Below, piece by piece: positions 27,277-35,468 of a DNA stretch of 64,000 nt (position 1 is the stretch's first letter; each line of letters starts with the position of its first letter). The notes under the pieces are model-generated. The model made no database searches. It was not told where the DNA came from and saw nothing but the letters and a program-made list of their open reading frames with translations. The stretch is from an uncultured Coriobacteriaceae bacterium (GTDB lineage: Bacteria; Actinomycetota; Coriobacteriia; Coriobacteriales; Atopobiaceae). The translations under genes and the position numbers were made by a program. Where the stretch lies: contig CACYWP010000014.1 in NCBI GenBank assembly GCA_902778135.1, forward strand, positions 1 to 64,000. Direction: 5' to 3'.

Positions 27277-27977
27277 GCCTCCTCCTTTGCAAGGCGGTAG
27301 CCCAGTCCGCGCATCGTGAGGATCCACCGTGGCTTGGATGGGTTCTCCTCGACCTTCTCGCGCAGGCGCCTCATGTGCACCATGAGCGCGTTGCCATAGC
27401 CGTAGTCGTCTCCCCATGCGGCGCGTGCGAGCTCGTCGGTGGTGACGATGAGCCCGCGGCTCCGTGCGAGGCGCTCGAAGAGGGCATACTCCTTGGACGT
27501 CAGCGTCTCCCTTCGACCGTCTGCCCTCGTCACCTCGCCCGAGCCCATGTCGACGATGGTCTGCCCCAGCCGGATGGCCTGCGGGGCATCGCCCGCACCA
27601 TAGGTGCGTCGCAGCACGGCCGAGATGCGCAGCAGCAGCTCTCGTGGCAGGAACGGTTTGGTCACGTAGTCGTCCGCCCCAAGGCCCAGTCCTCGCAGGC
27701 GAGCCTCGTCCTCGTCGCGTGCCGAGAGTATGATGGCGGGCACCTGGCTGGTCTGCCGGATGGATCGAAGCAGGTCAAAGCCGTTCCCGTCGGGCAGCAT
27801 CACATCCAGCAACAGCAGGTCGGGACGCCAGGTGGCAAAGCATGAGGAAGCGTCTGCCGCGGTGCCCACCCCGCGAACCTGCCGATAACCCTCGCGCTCG
27901 ACGAGTCCGTAGACGACCTCCCGCAGTGTCGGATCGTCTTCCACGACCAGGATGCGCGCCTCGTGGATGTCCCTCAT
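27273..27977 (-). CDS. OmpR-family response regulator
   Basis: A 234-residue regulator. The receiver domain has VEDDP, the phospho-acceptor Asp in LLLLDVMLPDGNG, and DYVTKPFLPREL with the conserved Lys. The C-terminal winged helix has SKEYALFERLARSRG and MVHMRRLREKVE. The frame is open to 28319, but the start at 27977 follows AAAGGAGACTCC. The most likely target is the ABC operon that starts 159 bases away in the opposite direction. Confidence 0.93.
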   Translation of the reverse strand: MRDIHEARILVVEDDPTLREVVYGLVEREGYRQVRGVGTAADASSCFATWRPDLLLLDVMLPDGNGFDLLRSIRQTSQVPAIILSARDEDEARLRGLGLGADDYVTKPFLPRELLLRISAVLRRTYGAGDAPQAIRLGQTIVDMGSGEVTRADGRRETLTSKEYALFERLARSRGLIVTTDELARAAWGDDYGYGNALMVHMRRLREKVEENPSKPRWILTMRGLGYRLAKEEA

Positions 27978-28031
27978 GGAGTCTCCTTTCCTCGCGTTCA
28001 GTATCCTCTCCGCGTGCGGCCGCGTCCAATC

Positions 28032-28045
28032 ACGTTGGAAAACGT
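28032..28045. promoter_or_regulatory. ACGTT-N4-AACGT inverted repeat, possible operator
   Basis: In the short divergent region between the response regulator and the ABC ATPase gene, ACGTT and AACGT flank GGAA. A regulator site is expected here, but a 5-bp repeat is weak evidence. Confidence 0.25.
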
Positions 28046-28135
28046 AAGGCCAGCGAAAGGTTGGCGCCATGTCCGCGCAAGCTTCGGCGTCCATCATGAC
28101 CCACGAGGCACGAAGTATGAGCGGAAGGGAGAGGC

Positions 28136-29038
28136 ATGGATTGCTGTATTCAGACGAGAGGTCTGACCAAGACGTATGGCAAGGCCGCAGTCGTGCAATC
28201 GCTGGACCTTGCGGTGCCCCGCGGATCGGTCTATGGGTTCCTGGGGCCGAATGGCGCCGGCAAGACCACGACGATGAAGATGCTGCTTGGGCTCGTGCAT
28301 CCCAGTGCAGGTACGGCAACGGTCCTCGGGAGGCAGGTGACGCCTCGCAGCCACGTGCAGATCAATGCCCGAGTTGGCTCGCTCATCGAGAGTCCCAGCT
28401 GCTACCCGCACCTCACCGCACGCGAGAACCTCGAAGTGGTGCGCAGCCTGCGCGGACTTCCCGCGTCGAGCATCGACGAGGCGTTGGCGGTCGTGCGTCT
28501 TGGTCATACGGGTGGCAAGCCCGTGCGCGCGTTCAGCCTTGGCATGCGACAGCGCCTCGGTTTGGCGGCAGCCCTCCTAGGCGACCCCGAGCTGCTGCTT
28601 CTGGACGAACCGACCAATGGCTTGGACCCCGCGGGCATTCAGGAGATTCGAGAATTGATACGTTCGCTGCCCACCGAGCGCGGCTGCACCGTGCTGGTGT
28701 CAAGCCACCTGCTTTCCGAGGTCGAGCAGATGAGCGATTACGTGGGCATCATCAATCATGGGCGGATGGCCTGGCAGGGCCCCTTGGGCGAGCTGCATGC
28801 ACGGGCCCGTCGTTGGCTCGAGTTGCGGACCACGGACAACGAGCGTGCGGCGCGGTTGCTGGGCGCCTCATGCGCGGATGGCGGATGGGTCAGGGTGCGC
28901 ATGCGGGACGACGAGTCCGTCGCTCGCATGACTATGGGCCTTGCACGCGAGGGCATCGGCATCGTGCGTCTGGAGGAGCGGCATGAGGACCTCGAGGACA
29001 TCTTCATCGCCCTTACCGGGACGGAGGCTTCGCTATGA
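28136..29038 (+). CDS. ABC transporter ATP-binding protein (LanF/BcrA-like)
   Basis: A 300-residue ATPase. Walker A is GPNGAGKTTTMKMLLG, the signature FSLGMRQRLGLAAALLG and Walker B LLLLDEPTNGLDP; SLIESPSCYPHLTARENLE and the TNGLDPAGIQEIRELI segment are characteristic of the BcrA/NisF/SpaF group, which exports bacitracin or lantibiotics to protect the cell. Two permease genes follow with a four-base overlap and a one-base gap. With the divergent two-component system this looks like an antimicrobial-peptide resistance or immunity module. No lantibiotic biosynthesis gene is in the window. Confidence 0.9.
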   Translation: MDCCIQTRGLTKTYGKAAVVQSLDLAVPRGSVYGFLGPNGAGKTTTMKMLLGLVHPSAGTATVLGRQVTPRSHVQINARVGSLIESPSCYPHLTARENLEVVRSLRGLPASSIDEALAVVRLGHTGGKPVRAFSLGMRQRLGLAAALLGDPELLLLDEPTNGLDPAGIQEIRELIRSLPTERGCTVLVSSHLLSEVEQMSDYVGIINHGRMAWQGPLGELHARARRWLELRTTDNERAARLLGASCADGGWVRVRMRDDESVARMTMGLAREGIGIVRLEERHEDLEDIFIALTGTEASL

Positions 29039-29781
29039 GATGCCTGGGTCTTGAGTTTGCGAAGCTGCGTCGCAAGCATGTGACGCTCGTCGTGCTCGCG
29101 ATCGTGGCAGCGACCCTTGCCTGGTTGTATGCGGATGCGCACGGGGAGGGGGCCGGCAGCGCCGTTGGGTGGCACTCCCTGTTCTTTGCGGCGCCCATCA
29201 TGAACTCCGTCTTTCTCTCGCTGCTCTCTTCCGTGGTGGCCTCTCGCGTGGTGGACGTCGACCACGAGGCAGACGCTTGGAAGCAGCTGCTCTGCCTTCA
29301 GGGGACGGGCAGCCTGCTTTTGGCAAAGCTCGCATGCGCGATGCTGGTCATAGGCCTGGCGGTCGCCCTCGAGCTGGTCGGCATCTTCTCCATAGGTAGT
29401 GCCTGGAAGTTCTTTGACCAGCCCGCCTTGCGTTCCTGGGGCGTTCTCGCCCTCTCGCAAGTCGCCGCGAGCCTCTGCATGGTGTCGATCGTCGGAGCCG
29501 TCGCCCTGGTCTGGGAGAGCCAGTTCGTTGCCATCACGTGCGGCCTGGCCCTCTCGCTTGCCGGACTCTTCTCGAGTTTCCTGCCCACGGCGTTGCAGCG
29601 TCTGGTCCCAAGTGGCTATTACACCTTGCTCACGACGATGCGCGTCGACTGGGGTTCGGGCTCGGGCGTCCCCCTGTTCTCCGAGGCTACGCTGCCCGTC
29701 CTCGACTACGCGCTTGCCTCGGCGTTCTCCATCGCGGCGTGCCTCTTCGCCTACGTGACATTCTCAAGGAGGGAGATCTAG
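29035..29781 (+). CDS. ABC transporter permease (LanE/LanG-like)
   Basis: A 248-residue protein with six predicted helices; an N-terminal RCLGLEFAKLRRKHVTLVVL start and the length match ABC-2-type permeases of the lantibiotic-immunity group. It overlaps the ATPase gene by four bases. No peptidase or binding-protein domain is fused. Confidence 0.82.
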   Translation: MRCLGLEFAKLRRKHVTLVVLAIVAATLAWLYADAHGEGAGSAVGWHSLFFAAPIMNSVFLSLLSSVVASRVVDVDHEADAWKQLLCLQGTGSLLLAKLACAMLVIGLAVALELVGIFSIGSAWKFFDQPALRSWGVLALSQVAASLCMVSIVGAVALVWESQFVAITCGLALSLAGLFSSFLPTALQRLVPSGYYTLLTTMRVDWGSGSGVPLFSEATLPVLDYALASAFSIAACLFAYVTFSRREI

Positions 29782-29782
29782 C

Positions 29783-30520
29783 ATGAGGGCCTCAGCCCTG
29801 CGAGCCGAGCTCGTCAAGCTTCACCGTGCCCCCATCTGGGCGGCCTTCGTCCTGCTGCCGGTGGTGGCCGCCGCCATCGGCACCTTCAACTACATGGGCA
29901 ATCTGGCCATCCTGCAGAGCGGGTGGTTCGACCTGTGGACCCAGCACACGCTCTTCTCGGGGATGATCTTCCTGCATGCTCTCATCGGTGCCTCGTGCTC
30001 ATGGCTGATGGGCTTGGAGCATCGGGGTACCAACTGGAACCAACTCATGGCCTCACCGACGGGTGCCTTGCGCATCTTGGCCTCGAAGCTCCTCGTTGCC
30101 TGGCTCATGCTTGGCGTGGGGCTTGCCGTGACGGGAGTCCTCTTCGTCGGCTGCGGACGGTTCGCCGGTCTACCGGGGCTGCCGGGGTTTGGGTATGTGC
30201 TTTGGCTCGTATTGGCATGGGTGGGTGGGCTTGCGTCAATAGCCTGTCAGCTGTTGGTTTCGCTTCTTATACGAAACTTTGCGGCACCCGTCGGGATTGC
30301 GGCGATAGGTGGGCTGGTGGGATTCTTTGCCCATGCATATGACATGGGCCTGGCATGGCCGTACGCCCTGCTGGTGATGGCGCTCAACAGCAACGGAAAC
30401 GGAGCCGTGGGTGCCGGGCAGCTGATGGCGTTCCTCGCGTCGACCGTGGCGTTTGCAGGGGCATTCATGATGATTGCCACGTTGGTCGTTGCCGGGACAG
30501 ACGTGAGGACGAGTTCGTGA
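29783..30520 (+). CDS. ABC transporter permease (LanE/LanG-like), second copy
   Basis: A 245-residue six-helix permease beginning MRASALRAELVKLHRAPIWA. It is distantly similar in layout to the previous gene and starts one base after its stop, with AAGGAGGGAGATCTAGC as binding site. The two permeases would form a heterodimer with the shared ATPase, as LanE and LanG do. Confidence 0.82.
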   Translation: MRASALRAELVKLHRAPIWAAFVLLPVVAAAIGTFNYMGNLAILQSGWFDLWTQHTLFSGMIFLHALIGASCSWLMGLEHRGTNWNQLMASPTGALRILASKLLVAWLMLGVGLAVTGVLFVGCGRFAGLPGLPGFGYVLWLVLAWVGGLASIACQLLVSLLIRNFAAPVGIAAIGGLVGFFAHAYDMGLAWPYALLVMALNSNGNGAVGAGQLMAFLASTVAFAGAFMMIATLVVAGTDVRTSS

Positions 30521-30648
30521 GGCATCGGTCCGGGGTGCGTTGCCCGACATCCGGGGGTGCCGGTCGCTGCGTCTTGCGGCGTCACACGGCATGGAGCTCG
30601 CGCATGATCGCAGCGCGACCTCGCCCAAACGGGAGACGGGCTCGGTAC

Positions 30649-32067
30649 TCAGACCGTCACGATGACGCGGGCGTAGCTGACCATGTGCTCGTCGCGGCCG
30701 TTGCCCTCGTCAGTGGCACGGCAGATGACGTGGATGGTGTCCCCGGGACAGGCGTCTGCGGGCACGTGCACCGTGCAGGTGGCGCCGTCGGCCTCGAGAG
30801 CGACCTCCGACTCGCAGCTGTCGGCATCGTCATAGCGGAACCACGAGAGCTGCACGACGTCGCCGTCGGGGTCGCTCGCCCGTGCGTGGAGCGTCATGTC
30901 CGAGCCGCGTGCCGCAACGAGGTCCAGCCCCTCTGCGACCGACACCTCCGGCGCATGGTTGGCATCCTCGAAGCGTGAGGCCGCACACCAGCTTGCACGG
31001 CTCGCAAAGTCGCTGAGCCAGTCCTCAGCCCAGCGCGTGATCTGCCAGGCCTCGGGTTTCATGGGTGGCTCGCAGCCGTCGGTCGCGGAGCGCCAGTAGT
31101 CTGCCTCTGGGTTGAACTCGTTGTCTCGCGCGCGCACGAAGCGTCCGCCCCAGCCGCCGTACGCGGGATCCTCCAGCGAGCGAAGCCCCTTGTCGATGAG
31201 GTTGAGGAAGCTGGGGGAGTCGCCCTCGCTGATCATGTCGTAGCGATTGTGCGGGGTGTGGCCCCACCAGTTGCCAGCCAGCATCTCGGGATTGCAGCCG
31301 AACTGGCTCTCCCACTGTTCGCCCGGGTACTCGTGCCCGTCGCCCCAGGTGTGGTAGAGCGCCGTCAGAGGCCCCTTGTCCAAGAGGTGCGGTTTCAGCC
31401 AGTCGCCGCACGTCATGCGCCGGTGCTCGGGCGTGCAGCAGGTCTCGTCGAAGAAGAAGCCGATGCCCGCGAGGCTCGTGCAATGGAGCATTCGCAGGTC
31501 GGGCCACGCGCCGGCAACGTAGTCGCGGTAGGTGTCGTCCTGCGTGACGATCATGAAGATGATGGCCGAGTCGCACACCTGCCGGTAGATGCTGTCCCAG
31601 GCGCAAGTGCCCTGCCAGTCCTCCTCGATGCGTCTGAGCGCGCGGGCAATCGTGTTGGTGCCGCCGCCTGCCAGCAGGTAGACGGGTCGCGAGTCGTCGG
31701 CGAGGATGGCCTTGCGGATGAGCTCCGACCCGTCAGTGTCCTGGTCCATGCAGCCGGTGGCCTTGACGTTCCCGATGCAGGTGACGGAGCGCAGCACGTC
31801 GGCGGTGGGATAGGCGGGGTCGTGTGCCACGAGGTTGGGCCATGCCTTCTCGTAGGCATCGAGGTAGTCCCACATCCACTGGCCGCCTGCCCAGCGATAG
31901 GGCTCGATTCCCGCAGCGGGGTCGCCCTCGTAGTGGAAGACGGAGCTGGAAAGCACGAGGCCCTCTATGTCGATGTCGTTGGCGTAGAGCAGCAGGTGCA
32001 GGAACGAGTTCATGTCGTCGCACTCGGCGTCGTTGGTGAAGATGGCGCGTGCCTTGTACCTCTGCAT
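30649..32067 (-). CDS. DUF1593 (Sde0182-type) nucleoside-hydrolase-like protein
   Basis: A 472-residue protein without signal peptide. The N-terminal part has the nucleoside-hydrolase-like fold of DUF1593: RAIFTNDAECDDMNSFLHLL with the metal-binding Asp cluster, and VYLLAGGGTNTIARALRRIE. The last 100 residues (VSVAEGLDLVAARGSDMTLH, ASDPDGDVVQLSWFRYDDA) are an Ig-like domain found in the same family. Members have been described as cellulose-binding, but the catalytic role is not established. It follows the acetyltransferase gene on the same strand after 87 bases and may be co-transcribed. Confidence 0.78.
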   Translation of the reverse strand: MQRYKARAIFTNDAECDDMNSFLHLLLYANDIDIEGLVLSSSVFHYEGDPAAGIEPYRWAGGQWMWDYLDAYEKAWPNLVAHDPAYPTADVLRSVTCIGNVKATGCMDQDTDGSELIRKAILADDSRPVYLLAGGGTNTIARALRRIEEDWQGTCAWDSIYRQVCDSAIIFMIVTQDDTYRDYVAGAWPDLRMLHCTSLAGIGFFFDETCCTPEHRRMTCGDWLKPHLLDKGPLTALYHTWGDGHEYPGEQWESQFGCNPEMLAGNWWGHTPHNRYDMISEGDSPSFLNLIDKGLRSLEDPAYGGWGGRFVRARDNEFNPEADYWRSATDGCEPPMKPEAWQITRWAEDWLSDFASRASWCAASRFEDANHAPEVSVAEGLDLVAARGSDMTLHARASDPDGDVVQLSWFRYDDADSCESEVALEADGATCTVHVPADACPGDTIHVICRATDEGNGRDEHMVSYARVIVTV

Positions 32068-32154
32068 GAGAGAGTCCTTTCTGTGGATGGACGGGTCCGT
32101 CGTGCAACCTCACCCGCGTGAGCGAAGCCGGTCCCCGCATTCACACGTGATGCT

Positions 32155-32598
32155 TCAGAACGTCTTGAAGAGCGCCACGTCCTTCGGCAGGTCCTTGAAA
32201 CCACGAGCCTTGTAGAACCCATATGCGGGGACGTCTCGGTCCGTCGTCAGGTAGATCGTGTGCAGCCCGAGCCCCAGAAGATGCCCCTCGATGAGGGAGA
32301 GGAACTCCGTGCCAAGTCCCTCGCCCTGTCTGTCCGTCCTGATGCACAGCTCGTCGATGAGGTATTCTGTGCCCTCATACCAGTGGCGGATGCTGCCGAT
32401 GGAGACGCCGACGAGCGCGTCCCTCTCGACGAGGCCCAGGACAAGTGGTGTCCTGGCACCCATCAGGTCCATGAGGTACTCGTCCAGCTGCTCCTCGTCG
32501 CTCCAGTCGTCATTCCAGGGCGGCTGGGTGAACACGCTGCGGAAGAGGTCCTTGATCTCCTCGAGGTCCGAGGCATCGAGCTCGGTCAGCGCTGCCAT
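32155..32598 (-). CDS. GNAT-family N-acetyltransferase
   Basis: A 147-residue single-domain acetyltransferase. The acetyl-CoA loop is RTDRQGEGLGTEFLSLIE, preceded by LIDELCI and followed by IYLTTDRDVPAYGFYKARGF. The acceptor substrate is unknown. The start follows GGGGGGCGGAACGAC. Confidence 0.82.
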   Translation of the reverse strand: MAALTELDASDLEEIKDLFRSVFTQPPWNDDWSDEEQLDEYLMDLMGARTPLVLGLVERDALVGVSIGSIRHWYEGTEYLIDELCIRTDRQGEGLGTEFLSLIEGHLLGLGLHTIYLTTDRDVPAYGFYKARGFKDLPKDVALFKTF

Positions 32599-32951
32599 GT
32601 CGTTCCGCCCCCCATCTTGCTGGATATGCGATGTGTCCTATAGCATAGCGAGAGTCGGTTGGGTGCCAAAGGGCGAGCGGACGAATGAACGGAGACGGGT
32701 TCCGTGCCCACCTCCGGCCGTTCCCGTAGAATCGAGGGACCATGGCAGACGGGACGCTGGGTCCCACCTTTGGGCTCTCGCTCCCGTTCAACAAGACGAA
32801 ACCCGTGAGCCGGCCACTTGCCCGTGTGACGTGCTGAGGCTGGGTTTTGGCGGAATCCGTGTCTGACATGACAGGTCGTCAACAGGTATCGTAGGTATGG
32901 TCGTATGGGGAGACGACGTCTTCCCCAACTGGACTCCGATGGGGTGAGGCC
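32599..32951. other. 353-base intergenic region
   Basis: Between the divergent acetyltransferase and leucine-rich-repeat genes. I see no gene: open frames here run antisense to one another and lack binding sites. It presumably carries promoters for both flanking genes. Confidence 0.4.
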
Positions 32952-33716
32952 ATGACAAGCATCGCATATCCCAACAGCGGGAAGACATCAGTCTCGATTC
33001 CCCCGGGGACGAAGAAGGTCACCATCTTCGACTTTGGCCACTCCAAGGTTACGGAGGCGGTTATTCCGGAAGGGGTGACCGAGATCGGTGGCAGCACATT
33101 CGAGCAATGCACGGAGCTGCGAAGGGTGAAGCTGCCATCTTCGCTTCGCGTCATAGGAGACAATGCCTTCCGTGGCTGCCCCTCCCTCGCCTCCATCGTG
33201 ATCCCAGAAGGCGTTGCGGTCATCAGCACGGGTGCTTTCGCGTCTTGCGAATCGCTGAGACGGGTCAAGCTTCCTTCGACGATCGTTTCCATCGAGAACT
33301 GGGCGTTCAGTTGGTGCTCGTCACTCAGGCGCATCAGCATGCCGACAGGCACGAGATCCATAGGCACCATGGCTTTCGCAAGGTGCGAGAGGCTCTCCTC
33401 GGTGAGGCTTCCGAACGGTCTGGAGAGGATCGGCGACAGGGCGTTCAACAGATGCAAGAGCCTCAGGCGCGTGAGGATTCCCGACAGTGTCACATCGGTG
33501 GGCGTAAGGGCGTTTGACGTGGACGCGGAAGTCGTGTTCGCGAATACTGCGACAGGACGCGGGCTCCTCGATCGGCGCAAAACCGAGCTGGGGTGGATAG
33601 CCCAGGGACTGTGCCCGAGATGCGGTGGCGAGCTTGTGGAAACGGAAGGCGTCATCGAGTATGGAGGGCCTGCCCTCAAACGCTGTCTGGGGTGCGGGGA
33701 AGTGGACCCCTACTAG
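32952..33716 (+). CDS. BspA-type leucine-rich-repeat protein with zinc ribbon
   Basis: A 254-residue protein. Residues of about 30-190 hold seven LRR_5 repeats of the BspA type (VIPEGVTEIGGSTFEQCTEL, VKLPSSLRVIGDNAFRGCPS and so on). The C-terminal 40 residues have a zinc-ribbon pattern CPRCGG and CLGCG. There is no signal peptide or anchor, so unlike most BspA proteins it should be cytoplasmic. Start after GGGGTGAGGCC. Function unknown. Confidence 0.75.
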   Translation: MTSIAYPNSGKTSVSIPPGTKKVTIFDFGHSKVTEAVIPEGVTEIGGSTFEQCTELRRVKLPSSLRVIGDNAFRGCPSLASIVIPEGVAVISTGAFASCESLRRVKLPSTIVSIENWAFSWCSSLRRISMPTGTRSIGTMAFARCERLSSVRLPNGLERIGDRAFNRCKSLRRVRIPDSVTSVGVRAFDVDAEVVFANTATGRGLLDRRKTELGWIAQGLCPRCGGELVETEGVIEYGGPALKRCLGCGEVDPY

Positions 33717-33813
33717 CGGCATCGGGGTTTCTCGCATCTCGGGTGCCTGACGTGCGCCGTTCGGGCTTGCCGCTGTCCGCGTACGCTTGATGTGCCGTCA
33801 CGCCGCCAACCCG

Positions 33814-34824
33814 CTACCTATTGGCCAAGGCAACGGTCGAGCGCTCCACAAGCGTGCCGGGAACCAGGATGTGCGGTGGTTCCTTGCCCTCTGGGGGGTT
33901 GGTGGCGAGGTCGAAGGCGAGGGCCCCCACTTGGGCATCGTTGAAGCGATACGAGCTCAGCTCCAGATGGGGAATCAGACCTACCAGCGAATCGTCGACA
34001 CCGATCACGCTGACGTCCTGCGGTACCCGCAGCCCTGCGTCACGCAGGGCGTAGATGATCCCGACGGCGATGGCGTCGTTGGAGGCATAGATGGCGGTGC
34101 AGGACTTGTCGCTCGCGAGCTGCATGCCGATCTCGTAGCCGCTGTCGGCGGTCCAGTCACCGTGCAGGGGCTCGACGACATGGAGCCCGCGCATGCGCAG
34201 GGCCTGCTCCCAGCCCTTCTGGCGGCTGATGTTGGCATACGACTCACGTCGGCCGCCCACAAAGCGTATCTCGCGATGCCCCCTTTGGATGAAGTGGTCC
34301 ACGATCGAGACCGAGCAGCCCATCTGGTCGTTGCTGATGGTGGCGCAATAGGGGTGGTGCTGCGTGCTGATGATGACGGTGGGCAGCGCCTGGGGCGGTT
34401 CGAACGTCGCGAAGTCGGGGGGAGTCGCGCCGAGGTAGAGGATCTGGCCGTCAACGGGAAGCGACACCATCCGGCGCGAGGCCTCACCCAGGGTAGCCGC
34501 GTCATCGGCTAGCTGCTGCAGCGTGATCGCATAGCCCTGCCGCGCTGCGGCCGTGGTGATGCCTTCCAGCTGATAGCGCCTTCCGGTGGCACTCATATCG
34601 CCCGACATGGAGAGTCCGATGCTGCGATAGTTCCCAGCCCTCAAGCTTCGTGCGGCAAAGCTCGGACGATATCCCAGTTCTGCCATGGCCGCGAGCACGC
34701 GCTTTCGGGTGTCTGGACGCACTGCATCCGAGCCGTTTGCCACCCTTGAAGCCGTCTGCGTGGACACCTTGGCGAGCTTCGCGACATCTGCGAGCGAGGC
34801 GCCAGTGCCTGAGCCGTGAGCCAT
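33814..34824 (-). CDS. LacI-family transcriptional regulator
   Basis: A 336-residue repressor. The N-terminal helix-turn-helix reads SLADVAKLAKVSTQTASRVA with the hinge YRPSFAARSLR; the periplasmic-binding-protein-like effector domain follows (IGLSMSGDMS, AIYASNDAIAVGIIYALRDA, VIGVDDSLVG). The start at 34824 follows AGAAGGGATACGCAAC. It is divergent from the lactose PTS operon, and the palindromes at 35044-35090 in the shared region have the form of LacI-family operators, so it most likely represses that operon. The inducer is not visible from sequence. Confidence 0.9.
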   Translation of the reverse strand: MAHGSGTGASLADVAKLAKVSTQTASRVANGSDAVRPDTRKRVLAAMAELGYRPSFAARSLRAGNYRSIGLSMSGDMSATGRRYQLEGITTAAARQGYAITLQQLADDAATLGEASRRMVSLPVDGQILYLGATPPDFATFEPPQALPTVIISTQHHPYCATISNDQMGCSVSIVDHFIQRGHREIRFVGGRRESYANISRQKGWEQALRMRGLHVVEPLHGDWTADSGYEIGMQLASDKSCTAIYASNDAIAVGIIYALRDAGLRVPQDVSVIGVDDSLVGLIPHLELSSYRFNDAQVGALAFDLATNPPEGKEPPHILVPGTLVERSTVALANR

Positions 34825-35043
34825 GTTGCGTATCCCTTCTCTACAGGCACAAATGGTAACGCAACAATGCGTTTGGAGGGGTATCGACCGCTCACAGGGC
34901 GTATGGCGCAAGGTCAGCCGTTGCCACGCGGTGCGTTCCCCGTCTGGCTGTGGGTGACAACGGTCAACGCCGATGATTTGAGTGACGCCGCTTACCGTCC
35001 AAAACGAGCGCTCGCGGGTTGAGACAGACGCGCCTACCGCTCA

Positions 35044-35059
35044 ATGTTAACGTTAACAT
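35044..35059. promoter_or_regulatory. LacI-type operator, copy 1
   Basis: ATGTTAACGTTAACAT is a perfect 16-bp palindrome with a central CG, the form of LacI/GalR-family operators. It lies 73 bases before the start of the PTS IIA gene. Confidence 0.8.
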
Positions 35060-35060
35060 C

Positions 35061-35090
35061 TGAGAGAATGTTAACGTTAACATTCTCTCA
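35061..35090. promoter_or_regulatory. LacI-type operator, copy 2, within a 30-bp palindrome
   Basis: The 30 bases from TGAGAGA to TCTCTCA are a perfect palindrome whose core at 35068-35083 repeats operator copy 1 exactly. The centres of the two copies are 24 bases apart. The longer symmetry could also fold as a hairpin in the leader RNA. Confidence 0.8.
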
Positions 35091-35131
35091 GGACGACTAT
35101 TTGTTGGGGGTTTGTACAGAAGGGACAAGAC

Positions 35132-35440
35132 ATGATTACTGCCGAAGAGCTCGAGCTGACCATGATTGAGATCGTCGCCCTCTCGGGCGATGCACGTACC
35201 AAGCTGCTGACCGCCGTCAAGGAGGCCAAGGCGCACAACTTCGATCGTGCCAAGGCACTGGTGGACGAGGCCCAGGAACTGCTGAACGACGCACACAAGT
35301 CACAGACCGACCTGCTTACCCTCGAGGCGCGTGGGGAGGTGACGACGCCGACGGTGTTGCTCGTGCATGCCCAAGACCACCTGATGACCACCATGCTCTT
35401 GCGCGACGTCATCGATGCCCTTCTCGATATCTATCGATAG
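35132..35440 (+). CDS. lacF: PTS lactose/cellobiose-family IIA
   Basis: A 102-residue trimeric helical IIA protein. The phosphorylated His is in LLVHAQDHLMTTML; the N-terminus MITAEELELTMIEIVALSGD and length are standard. It receives phosphate from HPr and passes it to the IIB domain encoded by the next gene, 28 bases downstream. LacF rather than CelC is preferred because LacG follows. Confidence 0.92.
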   Translation: MITAEELELTMIEIVALSGDARTKLLTAVKEAKAHNFDRAKALVDEAQELLNDAHKSQTDLLTLEARGEVTTPTVLLVHAQDHLMTTMLLRDVIDALLDIYR

Positions 35441-35468
35441 GTCGCGTGCGCCAGAAAAGGGGAGTCTC

